From an uncultured Prevotella sp. (GTDB lineage: Bacteria > Bacteroidota > Bacteroidia > Bacteroidales > Bacteroidaceae): a stretch of DNA of 52,204 nt. Below are positions 43,610 through 52,204 of the stretch, piece by piece (position 1 is the stretch's first letter; every line of letters begins with the position of its first letter). The notes under the pieces are model-generated. The model worked only from the letters and a program-made list of their open reading frames with translations, had not been told where the DNA came from and made no database searches. Made by a program: the position numbers and the translations under genes. The stretch lies in the NCBI GenBank assembly GCA_934219025.1, contig CAKQDG010000006.1:1-52204 (forward strand), written 5' to 3'.

Positions 43610-44491
43610 TTACTTTTTATTCTCCAACAAACTCATTAAATATTTCCCGTAATTATTCTTCATCATAGGCAGGGCAACTTCCTTAAGCTTTTCATCGTTT
43701 ATCCAACCGCGTTTATAGGCAATTTCCTCAAGGCATGCAACTTTCAATCCTTGACGCTTTTCGATAACCTCTATAAAAGTACTCGCCTCAGACAAACTAT
43801 CATGCGTACCAGTGTCAAGCCAAGCAAAACCTCGCTGAAGAGTTTGAACCTTTAATCCTCCACGTTTTAAATATTCTTGATTAACGCTTGTAATCTCAAG
43901 TTCTCCTCTCGCACTCGGCTTGATATTTTTGGCGATTTCAACAACATCGTTAGGATAGAAATACAGACCAACGACAGCATAATTGCTTTTTGGATGCTCG
44001 GGCTTTTCTTCAATGCTCAAGCAATTACCATTATTGTCAAACTCTGCAACTCCATAGCGCTCCGGGTCATTAACATAATAACCGAAAACTGTTGCCTTAT
44101 GCTCTTTCTCGGCTGTAGCAACACTTTCGTTCAGCAAGCCAGTAAAGCCAGAGCCATAAAATATATTATCGCCAAGAACAAGGCAAACATCATCCTTGCC
44201 AATAAACTTTTCACCTATAATAAATGCCTGCGCCAACCCATCTGGCGAAGGCTGTTCCGCATATTCAAAATGCACTCCAAATTCAGACCCGTCGCCAAGA
44301 AGACGCTTAAAACCAGGCAAATCATAAGGTGTGGAAATAATGAGAATATCCCTTATTCCTGCCAACATAAGTACAGATACGGGATAATATATCATAGGCT
44401 TGTCAAAAATCGGTATAAGCTGTTTGCTTATACCTTTCGTTATAGGATATAGGCGAGTGCCTGACCCGCCAGCAAGAACTATACCTTTCAT
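43610..44491 (-). CDS. rfbA: Glucose-1-phosphate thymidylyltransferase
   Basis: The 293-residue enzyme makes dTDP-glucose, the first step to dTDP-rhamnose and related sugars. [20 protein letters not shown] (3-22) is the nucleotide-binding loop, [12 protein letters not shown] (about 105-116) binds the metal, and [13 protein letters not shown] (about 220-232) is a family signature. rfbB, rfbC and rfbD are not in the window. It is the first gene of the rfbA-wzc-HAD run and has its own promoter. Confidence 0.96.
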   Translation of the reverse strand: MKGIVLAGGSGTRLYPITKGISKQLIPIFDKPMIYYPVSVLMLAGIRDILIISTPYDLPGFKRLLGDGSEFGVHFEYAEQPSPDGLAQAFIIGEKFIGKDDVCLVLGDNIFYGSGFTGLLNESVATAEKEHKATVFGYYVNDPERYGVAEFDNNGNCLSIEEKPEHPKSNYAVVGLYFYPNDVVEIAKNIKPSARGELEITSVNQEYLKRGGLKVQTLQRGFAWLDTGTHDSLSEASTFIEVIEKRQGLKVACLEEIAYKRGWINDEKLKEVALPMMKNNYGKYLMSLLENKK

Positions 44492-44590
44492 CTTATTCAG
44501 AAAATTGTTATATACACAAGTTTAGCTATTAAATTCCAATATGTATTTTAAAACACATCATTAACATGTAATTTAAACATATCACGGGTG

Positions 44591-44621
44591 CAAAGGTAAT
44601 AATAAAAATTACATAATTCAA
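44591..44621 (-). promoter_or_regulatory. Predicted promoter of rfbA-wzc-HAD
   Basis: On minus, the -7 TACCTTTG (CAAAGGTA at 44591-44598) and -33 TTG (CAA at 44619-44621) are 20 bases apart. The leader of about 95 bases is fairly long. Confidence 0.7.
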
Positions 44622-44628
44622 TTTTTAT

Positions 44629-44659
44629 TTTGAAATTTAATATAAAAGGAGTACATTTG
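44629..44659 (+). promoter_or_regulatory. Predicted promoter of the 44703 gene
   Basis: The -33 TTTG is at 44629-44632 and the -7 TACATTTG at 44652-44659, with a 19-base spacer. It diverges from the rfbA promoter, with -33 boxes only eight bases apart. Confidence 0.75.
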
Positions 44660-44702
44660 CATAAGAATAAAAACAACAGAACAAATAAATTCATTAAAGA
44701 AA

Positions 44703-45326
44703 ATGGGATTTTTTAATAAAATTTTCGGACATAAAGACAACGACACAACAAAGACAGGCGGTATGGAAGACTACATGATGCTGATCCGGGTGTATTTCCA
44801 GGCAGCAATAGCCGAAAAGGTGGGAATAACAAATCTTGCAGCGCTACCTGACCTCAGACAGTTCAAGGCTTCTCTACATGTTCCAACAATAAACAACAAA
44901 TTGGGAGCCGGTGAAAAATCAAAGTGCAAAAAAATGCTCAAGGACCTTTACGGAACAGAAGATGCATTTTTCAAGGAAATTGATCAAAGCATAAGAAAGA
45001 ATTGTCGCAAGATTCAAGATGTACAGGTATATCTGCTGCAATTCCAGAATTACACACAGAACTTGATGATGCTTACTGGAAATCTAATGAAGTTCAAGCT
45101 TCGTCTGCCTTCAATCTTCAAGAAAGCGATTTATACTATGACAGAGAAGACCATCTCTGACATATTTACAAAGAATGATTTCAGCGATGCAAGTGTAATG
45201 AAATCTGTTGTTGCTGTAAGACAATATGACAACAAACTTGGATTCAGCCAAAAGTGGACAACAGATTTCGTTTATCAAGTCGTAATGCTCGCAAAGAAAG
45301 AGAAAGCACCTAAAAACGAAGAATAA
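44703..45326 (+). CDS. Conserved protein of unknown function
   Basis: The 207-residue cytoplasmic protein starts MGFFNKIFGHKDND, like many soluble proteins with an amphipathic N-terminal helix. It is helical, rich in Lys and Met, with no signal peptide, membrane span or catalytic motif I can identify. KAIYTMTEKTISDIFTKNDF and AVRQYDNKLGFSQKW are possible conserved segments. It has its own promoter and lies 71 bases before the coiled-coil/zapA genes. Confidence 0.75.
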   Translation: MGFFNKIFGHKDNDTTKTGGMEDYMMLIRVYFQAAIAEKVGITNLAALPDLRQFKASLHVPTINNKLGAGEKSKCKKMLKDLYGTEDAFFKEIDQSIRKNCRKIQDVQVYLLQFQNYTQNLMMLTGNLMKFKLRLPSIFKKAIYTMTEKTISDIFTKNDFSDASVMKSVVAVRQYDNKLGFSQKWTTDFVYQVVMLAKKEKAPKNEE

Positions 45327-45397
45327 AAACCTTTTAGGGCTTTAAAATTTGGCAATTTAATGGAAAAACATTAAATTTGTCCGCAAAATAAATTCTG

Positions 45398-45691
45398 ATG
45401 ACTGAAAACGACAAAATATTGACGTTGTTTACCACAAGGGTTAGACAAATGATTCTCCAATACAAAGATACAAAAAAGGAGAATGAAGAGCTATATGCCA
45501 TGGTGGATGCTCGCGACAACGAGATAAAAGCGCTGAAGGAGCAACTTGAGCAGGCACAGAATGATTATAAATGTTTAAAGACGGCGCGAATGGTTGAAGT
45601 CAGCAACGGCGATATAGAAGCTTCAAAAAAGAAAATAGCATCTATGATTCGCGACGTCAATAAGTGTATCACACTGTTGAGTGGAAAATAA
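45398..45691 (+). CDS. Short coiled-coil protein next to zapA
   Basis: The 97-residue protein is almost wholly helical. A heptad pattern at about 22-60 (KKENEELYAMVDARDNEIKA and LKEQLEQAQNDYKC) predicts a coiled coil, and a second helix follows (about 75-95). Size and shape recall ZapB-type division proteins, but I see no sequence signature that proves it. It ends eight bases before zapA, so a shared role in Z-ring organisation is inferred from position. Confidence 0.75.
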   Translation: MTENDKILTLFTTRVRQMILQYKDTKKENEELYAMVDARDNEIKALKEQLEQAQNDYKCLKTARMVEVSNGDIEASKKKIASMIRDVNKCITLLSGK

Positions 45692-45699
45692 TCAGAGTG

Positions 45700-45999
45700 A
45701 TGGCAGGAGAAAACGAAAAATTACATATAAGATTGCATATTTACGACACGGATATGCCTGTTGTCATTGACAGACAGGATGAATTTACGTATCGTGAGGC
45801 TGCAAAAGATATCAATGATGCCATAAATGCATACTCTCAGGTTTTCAAAGGAAAGAAAAGCGATAAAGAGATTCTGTATATGGCACTCATTGACATCGCT
45901 TATAATTATGAGGTTGAGAAATCAAGAAACGACACTGAACCAATTAACGATATTCTCTCTAAAATTACGACTGAAATAGAAGACGCCCTAAAGAAATAG
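45700..45999 (+). CDS. zapA: Cell division protein ZapA
   Basis: The 99-residue protein matches ZapA: a short beta-rich N-terminus ([20 protein letters not shown]) and a helical part with [19 protein letters not shown] and [20 protein letters not shown]. ZapA binds FtsZ and promotes bundling at the division site. The longer frame opening at 45664 overlaps the upstream gene; ATG 45700 gives the usual length. It precedes rny by 65 bases. Confidence 0.88.
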   Translation: MAGENEKLHIRLHIYDTDMPVVIDRQDEFTYREAAKDINDAINAYSQVFKGKKSDKEILYMALIDIAYNYEVEKSRNDTEPINDILSKITTEIEDALKK

Positions 46000-46064
46000 G
46001 CAGTCTTTCCCGAACAGAAAATGAGCACGCAAAAGAGAGAATATTAACTAATAAAGTAATACAA

Positions 46065-47597
46065 ATGATAGAATCAGTAATCGCAATAGTCGCTCTTGCA
46101 TTAGGCGGACTATGCGGATATTTCATTTTCCGTTATGTCATCAACGGAAAATACAAGACTTTGATGGATGCCGCCCAAAAAGATGCGGAAGTATTGAAAG
46201 AGAAAAAGATGCTTGAAGTCAAGGAAAAATTCCTTAACAAAAAAGCGGAATTGGAAAAAGAAATACAAAGTAGAAACCAAAAAATCCAACAGAGCGAGAA
46301 CAAACTCAAGCAAAGGGAAATCAGCCTTAACCAGCGTCAGGAAGAAATGGGACGCCGCAAGCAGGAAGTGGAGCAACAGCAACAGCGCATTGACAATGAG
46401 AAGAAATTACTACAAATCAAGTCGGAGGAACTGGACAAGATGCAGTTGCAAGAGCGCGAGAAGTTGGAAGAGCTGTCTGGCTTAAGCGCCGAGGAAGCAA
46501 AAAACCGTCTCGTTGAAAGCATGAAAGACGAAGCCCGTACTGCTGCAGCAAGCTATATTAACGAAATTATGGACGAGGCTAAACTCAATGCCAATTCACA
46601 AGCCAAGAAAATTGTAATTCAAACAATACAGCGCGTTGCAACAGAAACAGCAATAGAGAACTCTGTCAGCGTGTTCCATATCGACAATGATGAGGTTAAA
46701 GGAAGAATTATCGGTAGAGAAGGAAGAAACATTCGAGCTCTCGAAGCTGCAACAGGTGTTGAAATCGTAGTTGATGACACGCCTGAAGCTATCGTTATCT
46801 CTGCATTTGACCCTATACGCCGCGAGGTTTGCCGTCTTGCACTTCACCAACTGGTTGCCGACGGAAGAATTCACCCTGCACGAATCGAAGAGGTTGTTGC
46901 AAAAGTAAAGAAACAGCTTGACAACGAAATAATCGAAACGGGCAAGCGAACAGCCATTGACCTTGGCATACATGGACTCCACCCAGAACTGGTTAGGATC
47001 GTCGGCAAGATGAAATATCGCTCTTCATATGGTCAGAATTTGCTCCAGCATGCAAGAGAGACAGCCAACCTTTGTGCTGTGATGGCTTCTGAACTCGGAT
47101 TAAACCCGAAGAAAGCAAAACGTGCAGGCTTACTGCATGATATAGGTAAAGTGCCTGATGAGGAAAGCGAATTGCCACACGCACTTTATGGAGCAAAGAT
47201 TGCAGAAAAATACAAAGAGAAACCAGATATCTGCAACGCTATCGGTGCCCACCATGACGAAATGGAAATGAATACACTGCTTGCACCTATCGTTCAGGTA
47301 TGTGATGCAATATCAGGTGCACGTCCTGGTGCCCGACGAGAGATTGTTGAGGCATATATCAAGCGTCTGAATGATCTTGAAGCAATAGCTATGAGCTATC
47401 CAGGTGTAACAAAAACCTACGCAATACAAGCAGGACGCGAACTTAGAGTTATTGTCGGTGCCGACAAGATGGACGACAAGGAGTCTGAGGCATTGTCTAA
47501 CGAAATAGCTACAAAGATTCAGAACGAGATGACCTACCCAGGTCAGGTGAAGATTACCGTTATTCGTGAAACTCGTTCTATCGCATACGCAAAATAA
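46065..47597 (+). CDS. rny: Ribonuclease Y
   Basis: The 510-residue membrane-anchored endonuclease starts mRNA decay. It has an N-terminal membrane helix (about 1-25), a long charged coiled coil (about 30-150, rich in Lys, Glu and Gln), a KH RNA-binding domain with [16 protein letters not shown] (about 211-226), and an HD domain with HARETANL (about 328) and the metal-binding LLHDIGK (about 357). The length matches the family. It follows zapA and has a strong terminator. Confidence 0.97.
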   Translation: MIESVIAIVALALGGLCGYFIFRYVINGKYKTLMDAAQKDAEVLKEKKMLEVKEKFLNKKAELEKEIQSRNQKIQQSENKLKQREISLNQRQEEMGRRKQEVEQQQQRIDNEKKLLQIKSEELDKMQLQEREKLEELSGLSAEEAKNRLVESMKDEARTAAASYINEIMDEAKLNANSQAKKIVIQTIQRVATETAIENSVSVFHIDNDEVKGRIIGREGRNIRALEAATGVEIVVDDTPEAIVISAFDPIRREVCRLALHQLVADGRIHPARIEEVVAKVKKQLDNEIIETGKRTAIDLGIHGLHPELVRIVGKMKYRSSYGQNLLQHARETANLCAVMASELGLNPKKAKRAGLLHDIGKVPDEESELPHALYGAKIAEKYKEKPDICNAIGAHHDEMEMNTLLAPIVQVCDAISGARPGARREIVEAYIKRLNDLEAIAMSYPGVTKTYAIQAGRELRVIVGADKMDDKESEALSNEIATKIQNEMTYPGQVKITVIRETRSIAYAK

Positions 47598-47620
47598 ACG
47601 AAAACATTTGAATCATTGAA

Positions 47621-47659
47621 ACGAACCGAATACGAAACGTGTATTTGGTTCGTTTTTTT
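47621..47659 (+). terminator. Intrinsic terminator after rny
   Basis: ACGAACCGAATAC (47621-47633) pairs with GTATTTGGTTCGT (47641-47653), with one G-U pair, followed by seven T (47653-47659). Confidence 0.9.
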
Positions 47660-47682
47660 CTGCAAACAATACAAGTATATTT

Positions 47683-49818
47683 ATGGATATAAAAAAATTC
47701 GCAAACATTATAGCTCAAAGTACCTCTTTGAATGAGCATGGGGTGGAAAACACCATTTTACTTCTCGACGAAGGATGCACCATACCTTTTATCAGTCGAT
47801 ATAGAAAAGAGCGGACAGGTAATTTTGACGAAGTGAAAATTACTGCCATAAGCGAAGCTTACGACAAGCTGAAAGACATCTGCAAGCGCAAGGAAACTAT
47901 CGTGAAAACGATAACAGATCAAGGAAAGATGACAGATGCGCTTAATAAGAGAATCAACGAATGTTGGAATGCAAATGAACTGGAGGACATATATTTGCCC
48001 TTTAAACCTAAAAGAAGGACAAAAGCCCAGATTGCACGTGAACTCGGCCTTGAACCACTGTCTGAAATAATAATGATGCAGCGAGACAGCAATATTGACA
48101 TGACAGCCAAACGTTTTGTCAAGGGAGGAGTTAAGGATATCGAGGCTGCATTAAAGGGAGCTCAAGACATTATAGCCGAAAATGTCAGCGAAGACGAACG
48201 CAGCAGACAGATTGTAAGGTCGTCGTTCAGACGCGAGGCTATAATAACTTCAAAAGTTGTTAAAGCTAAAGCCGAAAGTGAGGAAGCGGCTAAATTTTCT
48301 GATTACTTTAACTTTTCGGAGTCTCTGAAACGATGTTCTTCTCATAGACTGCTTGCAATGAGACGTGGAGAAAAAGAAGGAATTCTTAGAATTTCCATTT
48401 CGTCAGATGATGAATTTTGCATTGAGAAACTCAAAAAAAATTTTGTTTATGGCAAAGGTAAATGTTCATCTTTGACTGGCGATGCCGTGGTAGACTCTTT
48501 CAAAAGGCTTATAAAGCCAGCGATAGAAACAGAATTTGCAAACTTGAGCAAAGAAAAAGCTGACAAGGAGGCAATAGGAGTGTTTGCCGAAAATCTCAGA
48601 CAGCTATTACTTTCAGCTCCATTAGGACAAAAAAGAGTTATGGGTGTAGACCCCGGCTTTCGCACAGGATGCAAGATTGTATGTCTCGACTCGCAGGGTA
48701 ATCTGCTGCACCACGAGGCGATATTCCCGCATCCGCCTATAAACAAGCGATCGCTTGCTGCCCAGCAAATAGAGAGAATGGTAAACAAATACGAGATTGA
48801 AGCAATAGCCATAGGCAACGGAACAGCAAGCAGGGAGACTGTAGAATTCATAAAGTCTCTTCATTTTGACAAAGTTGTCAAGCATTTTGTAGTAAGCGAA
48901 GATGGAGCATCCGTATATTCTGCCTCGAAGACAGCACGTGAGGAATTTCCAAACGAGGACGTAACCGTGAGAGGTGCCGTATCTATAGGCAGACGACTGA
49001 TGGATCCACTTGCGGAATTAGTAAAGATTGACCCTAAAAGCATTGGCGTTGGACAATATCAACATGATGTGGACCAGACAAAGCTAAAAAAGAGTCTTGA
49101 CCATACTGTTGAGAGTTGCGTGAACACCGTTGGCGTGAACCTAAACACGGCAAGTCAGCACCTGTTGACATATGTGAGCGGACTGGGACCGACACTTGCA
49201 AAAAACATCGTGGAATACAGGAAAGAGAATGGAGAATTCAAAAGCAGGGCACAGCTCAAGAAAGTGCCACGTCTCGGTCCGTCTGCCTTTGAACAATGCG
49301 CCGGATTCTTGCGCATACCAGGAGCAAAGAACCCGCTTGACAACAGCGCCGTGCATCCGGAAAGCTACAAAATTGTTGAACAAATGGCAGAAGATGCCCA
49401 CTGCACGGTGAAAGACTTAATGACCGACAGCCAAAAGCGCAAATCAATAGATATAAAGAGATATGTCTCTGTATCTGTCGGCATCCCTACTCTATCAGAT
49501 ATTATGAAAGAATTGGAGAAGCCAGGACGTGACCCTCGTGAAAAAATCGAGGAATTTGAGTTCGACAAAAATGTGAAGACTCCCGACGACCTCATTGCCG
49601 GCATGATTCTGCCGGGCATTGTTACAAATATCACAAACTTTGGTGCCTTCGTTGATATTGGTGTTCATCAAGACGGGCTTGTGCATATATCACAACTCGC
49701 CGACCGATACATTACCGACCCCACTCAAGTTGTAAAACTGCATCAGCATGTAAAAGTCAGAGTTCTTGAAATAGACAAAAAGAGAAACCGCATATCTTTG
49801 TCTATGAAAGGTGTCTAA
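47683..49818 (+). CDS. tex: Tex-family RNA-binding transcription accessory protein
   Basis: The 711-residue cytoplasmic protein has the full Tex layout. The N-terminal helical part has ISRYRKERTGNFDEV (about 37-51). A YqgF/RNase H-like domain follows (KRVMGVDPGFRTGCKIVCLD, about 318-337). Helix-hairpin-helix repeats include YVSGLGPTLAKNIVEYRKEN (about 490-509) and KKVPRLGPSAFEQCAGFLRI (about 517-536). A C-terminal S1 domain has GIVTNITNFGAFVDIGVHQD (about 645-664). Tex proteins bind RNA polymerase and RNA. No promoter was resolved in the 23 bases after the rny terminator. Confidence 0.96.
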   Translation: MDIKKFANIIAQSTSLNEHGVENTILLLDEGCTIPFISRYRKERTGNFDEVKITAISEAYDKLKDICKRKETIVKTITDQGKMTDALNKRINECWNANELEDIYLPFKPKRRTKAQIARELGLEPLSEIIMMQRDSNIDMTAKRFVKGGVKDIEAALKGAQDIIAENVSEDERSRQIVRSSFRREAIITSKVVKAKAESEEAAKFSDYFNFSESLKRCSSHRLLAMRRGEKEGILRISISSDDEFCIEKLKKNFVYGKGKCSSLTGDAVVDSFKRLIKPAIETEFANLSKEKADKEAIGVFAENLRQLLLSAPLGQKRVMGVDPGFRTGCKIVCLDSQGNLLHHEAIFPHPPINKRSLAAQQIERMVNKYEIEAIAIGNGTASRETVEFIKSLHFDKVVKHFVVSEDGASVYSASKTAREEFPNEDVTVRGAVSIGRRLMDPLAELVKIDPKSIGVGQYQHDVDQTKLKKSLDHTVESCVNTVGVNLNTASQHLLTYVSGLGPTLAKNIVEYRKENGEFKSRAQLKKVPRLGPSAFEQCAGFLRIPGAKNPLDNSAVHPESYKIVEQMAEDAHCTVKDLMTDSQKRKSIDIKRYVSVSVGIPTLSDIMKELEKPGRDPREKIEEFEFDKNVKTPDDLIAGMILPGIVTNITNFGAFVDIGVHQDGLVHISQLADRYITDPTQVVKLHQHVKVRVLEIDKKRNRISLSMKGV

Positions 49819-49820
49819 GA

Positions 49821-49866
49821 ATTATAGCCTATATACTTTGCCCGGCAAAGTGATATAGGCTATAAT
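49821..49866. terminator. Bidirectional terminator between tex and the sulfatase gene
   Basis: ATTATAGCCTATAT (49821-49834) pairs with ATATAGGCTATAAT (49853-49866). ACTTTG and CAAAGT extend the stem inward, with one bulged base and loop CCCGG. It starts two bases after the tex stop codon. Confidence 0.85.
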
Positions 49867-49876
49867 CATTAACAGA

Positions 49877-51724
49877 TTATCTCTTTGCCAAGTCATCATA
49901 CAACTTTTGAAGAAATGCCTTACCTCGCAGAAGACAAGAGGCAGTATCACCTTTTTTATAAACCACCTTATGTTGTTTATTGTCAAAGATAACAGCTTTC
50001 CCATCTTGCACAAAGCCAAAGGCATCCGGAACGGTAAAGAAAGCAAACTTGGGAGTTGACGAACTCAGCATATTCTTGCTGAAAATAAAATCGCTATGAC
50101 CGACATTAAGCTGCGCGAGCAAAGTGGCGGCAATATCTTGCTGACAACCAAGCACATCAATTTTTTTCGGACCAGACACAGCCCCACCTGTTATTATCAA
50201 TGGTATCTGATAACGACTAATGTCAAAATTGTCAAGATGTTCCTTGTAGGCTCCCACATGGTCGGGAACAATCACCACAAGAGTGTTTTTCCAACGAGAA
50301 AGCTTACTATATTCCTTTAACAGTTTGCCAACAACGGCATCAGTATAAGCAAAAGCATTCAAGCGCTTGTCTTGAAGTCTTTTATACGGAACATCAAAAG
50401 GTTCATGGCTTGAAGATGTCTGAAAGACCCTGAGACAGGGTGCAGCAGAATTACTGCGCAAATCACGTAGAAGCCTTTCTGCAACAATATGATCTGGCAC
50501 GCCCCACTTGCTCAACTTGTCTTTTACTGGGAAATCCGAATCTGACACAATATGCCGGTAACCTTGAGAGACGAGATATGAGCGCTGATGTGCAAAATCC
50601 ACGTCTCCACCATAATAATATGAACAATCATATCCTTTCGCCCTTTCAAGCGAACGAGCGATAGATGGCAGAGTGGAACTCTTGTCTGTATACTTCATAA
50701 TACTTGTTGTGGGTTGGGCGGGATAACCACTGAGCACACTTACAATTCCGCGGTCTGTACGGAAGCTGTTGGCATAGAAGTTTGTGAACAAAACATTTTT
50801 TCTGGCAATGGAATCAAGATTTGGAACTACATTCTTTTGCGACCCGCCCAAACATGGGAACAGGTCGCTTGCAAAACTTTCCATTATTACAATAAGAATG
50901 TCTGGCTTGCCCGTTTTCAATGCTTTTTCATTAAGTAAATAATACGTGTCAGCATCACTAGACGATGACAAGACAGAAAAGATTCTATTGGCTTTTGTTT
51001 CGTCCATAAACCTGTATTGATGAGCAAAATCTTTTTGGTCAACAATAGATTCCATCAAGCTGAACAAAGGATTAACAGCTGAATGGTTATAGTATATGTT
51101 AGGACTATAATACACCTTGCCGGAATTTGCTGTTGAAACAGTAACTCCGCCTCTTATCACAAGGAAAAGTATGCCTGCACAAATGAGAAATACAAATGAT
51201 GCAAAACCTCTGTGTTTCTGATCACCGTAAGAAACAAAAGCTGAATGTTTGAAACGAGTGAAGAACCAACATGAACAAGAAAGCAATACTATAAAAATAG
51301 CGCCAAAGAAAGGTATCCAAAGACTTGTACTGGCCAATGCGTCTTTGGGCGAAGACGTGAAATAGAAAAACGGAGTTGTGTCGAGCGGGAAGTTCCAATA
51401 GGGATATAATGATACATTAAGTACAAATGTTGCCGAGATGAGTATAGAAGCTACAATCAAATAAACGTTTATGAATGTCTTCAGGAATTGCTTGTCTATC
51501 CAAACGGAAATTGCAAGAATAAGGCATGGCAATATACAAAGATAACCGGTCATTGTCAAATCCAATGTCAGCCCGTGCCATACAACCAAGGGGATTTCCT
51601 TGAATATATCAGAATAGGCTTGTGTAGACGAATATCCTGTTACCAACAGGAACAATGGTTTCTGAATCAAGAACAATAGCAGAATTTTTAAAAATAAAAG
51701 GGCAAGTTCCTTAACCTGTTTCAT
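49877..51724 (-). CDS. LTA-synthase-type membrane sulfatase / phosphotransferase
   Basis: The 615-residue inner-membrane protein has five or so membrane helices in the first 200 residues and a periplasmic alkaline-phosphatase-fold domain (about 270-560). Metal-binding and catalytic residues are visible: E in IVIMESFASDLF (about 283), the nucleophile T in NSFRTDRGIVSVLSG (about 320) and VPDHVGAYKEH (about 487). Relatives include LtaS and the OpgB/EptA-type phosphotransferases, which in Gram-negatives modify lipids or glycans with phospho-groups. The acceptor is unknown. It lies 88 bases after rplT beyond a weak terminator. Confidence 0.9.
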   Translation of the reverse strand: MKQVKELALLFLKILLLFLIQKPLFLLVTGYSSTQAYSDIFKEIPLVVWHGLTLDLTMTGYLCILPCLILAISVWIDKQFLKTFINVYLIVASILISATFVLNVSLYPYWNFPLDTTPFFYFTSSPKDALASTSLWIPFFGAIFIVLLSCSCWFFTRFKHSAFVSYGDQKHRGFASFVFLICAGILFLVIRGGVTVSTANSGKVYYSPNIYYNHSAVNPLFSLMESIVDQKDFAHQYRFMDETKANRIFSVLSSSSDADTYYLLNEKALKTGKPDILIVIMESFASDLFPCLGGSQKNVVPNLDSIARKNVLFTNFYANSFRTDRGIVSVLSGYPAQPTTSIMKYTDKSSTLPSIARSLERAKGYDCSYYYGGDVDFAHQRSYLVSQGYRHIVSDSDFPVKDKLSKWGVPDHIVAERLLRDLRSNSAAPCLRVFQTSSSHEPFDVPYKRLQDKRLNAFAYTDAVVGKLLKEYSKLSRWKNTLVVIVPDHVGAYKEHLDNFDISRYQIPLIITGGAVSGPKKIDVLGCQQDIAATLLAQLNVGHSDFIFSKNMLSSSTPKFAFFTVPDAFGFVQDGKAVIFDNKQHKVVYKKGDTASCLLRGKAFLQKLYDDLAKR

Positions 51725-51750
51725 TATAAATATTTGTTCTTATGTTATAA

Positions 51751-51789
51751 GAAAAAGAAAAGGAGCATTGCCATTGACAATACCCCTTT
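51751..51789 (-). terminator. Weak terminator after rplT
   Basis: On minus, AAAGGGGTATTG (51778-51789 on plus is its complement) pairs with CAATGCTCCTTT (from 51759-51770), 10 of 12 pairs, followed by a T-rich tract. Confidence 0.6.
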
Positions 51790-51812
51790 GTTTTTTATGA
51801 TTGCTCGTCGAT

Positions 51813-52157
51813 TTACTTAACCTTGGCAACGATAGCCTTGAAAGCCTCTGGATTGTTCACAGCGAGGTCAGCGAGAACCTTACGGTTGATCTCGATGCCA
51901 GCTTTGTGAAGAGCACCCATCAATGTTGAGTAGCTCATATTCTCGAGACGGGCTGCAGCGTTGATACGCTGAATCCACAATGCGCGGAATGTACGCTTCT
52001 TGTTACGACGGTCACGATAAGCATAAGTCAGACCCTTCTCCCAAGTGTTCTTGGCTACGGTCCAAACATTCTTACGCGCTCCATAGTAACCACGTGTAAG
52101 CTTTAAAATTCTTTTTCTCTTTGCTCTTGAAGCAACATGATTTACTGATCTTGGCAT
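51813..52157 (-). CDS. rplT: 50S ribosomal protein L20
   Basis: The 114-residue protein opens [20 protein letters not shown] and contains [20 protein letters not shown] and [20 protein letters not shown], the L20 signatures. L20 binds 23S rRNA early in 50S assembly. It should belong to the infC-rpmI-rplT operon, whose earlier genes lie past the window edge. The autoregulatory site, when present, is upstream of rpmI or infC and not visible here. Confidence 0.98.
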   Translation of the reverse strand: MPRSVNHVASRAKRKRILKLTRGYYGARKNVWTVAKNTWEKGLTYAYRDRRNKKRTFRALWIQRINAAARLENMSYSTLMGALHKAGIEINRKVLADLAVNNPEAFKAIVAKVK

Positions 52158-52192
52158 AGTTTCTTCTTACTTTAAATGTTAGACAATAGGGA

Positions 52193-52204
52193 TTAACGGA
52201 GACA
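52193..52204 (-). CDS. rpmI: 50S ribosomal protein L35, last codons (probable)
   Basis: On minus the window opens with TGT CTC CGT TAA, that is Cys-Leu-Arg-stop, 35 bases before rplT. Bacteroidales L35 proteins often end this way, and rpmI is expected just before rplT. The call rests mainly on gene order. Confidence 0.55.
   Translation of the reverse strand, partial: CLR

Noticed and set aside
45999..46065. 6S RNA next to zapA
   Set aside because: In E. coli ssrS is beside zapA, but the gap here is only 65 bases and shows no long stem.

Overview
The window looks like chromosomal DNA of a Bacteroidales bacterium, most likely Prevotella or a close relative. Three things support this: promoters with the Bacteroidetes -33 TTTG / -7 TAnnTTTG pattern in front of many genes and no obvious Shine-Dalgarno sequences; a GT3-type glycogen synthase next to a GT35 phosphorylase, and a two-subunit methylmalonyl-CoA mutase; and typical small Bacteroidetes proteins and C-terminal tails. 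I saw no tRNA or rRNA gene, CRISPR array, insertion sequence or prophage. Almost all of it is ordinary core genome.

Layout. 1-45 is the first 15 codons of pyruvate:ferredoxin oxidoreductase (minus), followed by an AAA ATPase (133-1320, minus). After a 0.9 kb gap come glycogen synthase and glucan phosphorylase (plus). 6.6-12.1 kb is a tight minus-strand run: orphan substrate-binding lipoprotein, TPR protein, MazG, lipocalin-like lipoprotein, RNase Z. radA (plus) converges on a hemerythrin-LuxR regulator (minus), followed by mutA-mutB (minus, 4-base overlap). 18.9-22.4 kb holds panB, an MFS transporter, a secreted protein and a small acidic protein (minus); 22.6-23.5 kb holds a secreted protein and a gene remnant. 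23.8-29.2 kb (plus) has a HAD phosphatase, then rsmG, a metallo-hydrolase, ruvC, a double-ATPase ABC protein and a small secreted protein. 29.3-32.5 kb (minus) is glucosaminidase-LysM, threonine dehydratase and manC. 32.7-36.8 kb (plus) is a FlK-like thioesterase, ferritin, a small protein, a YgiQ-type radical SAM protein and kdsB. 36.9-44.5 kb (minus) is glmS-fmt, then rfbA-wzc-HAD-gtrA for surface polysaccharide. 44.7-49.8 kb (plus) is an unknown gene, a coiled-coil protein, zapA, rny and tex. The window ends with an LTA-synthase-like sulfatase, rplT and the last codons of rpmI (minus).

Themes. Anaerobic carbon metabolism is represented by PFOR, methylmalonyl-CoA mutase and glycogen storage. 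Sugar-nucleotide supply for envelope polysaccharides is spread over glmS, kdsB, manC and rfbA. RNA metabolism is represented by RNase Z, RNase Y, Tex and RsmG.

The most unusual signals are not protein-coding. In front of rsmG there is an exactly 75-bp-periodic repeat with three -7 boxes, in which the otherwise variable segments keep a dyad at the same position; a partial copy forms the promoter of the thioesterase gene. A second family, of GCAAAGCATTGC-type hairpins, occurs in three separate intergenic regions. Among proteins, the RIC/YtfE-like hemerythrin fused to a LuxR DNA-binding domain stands out.
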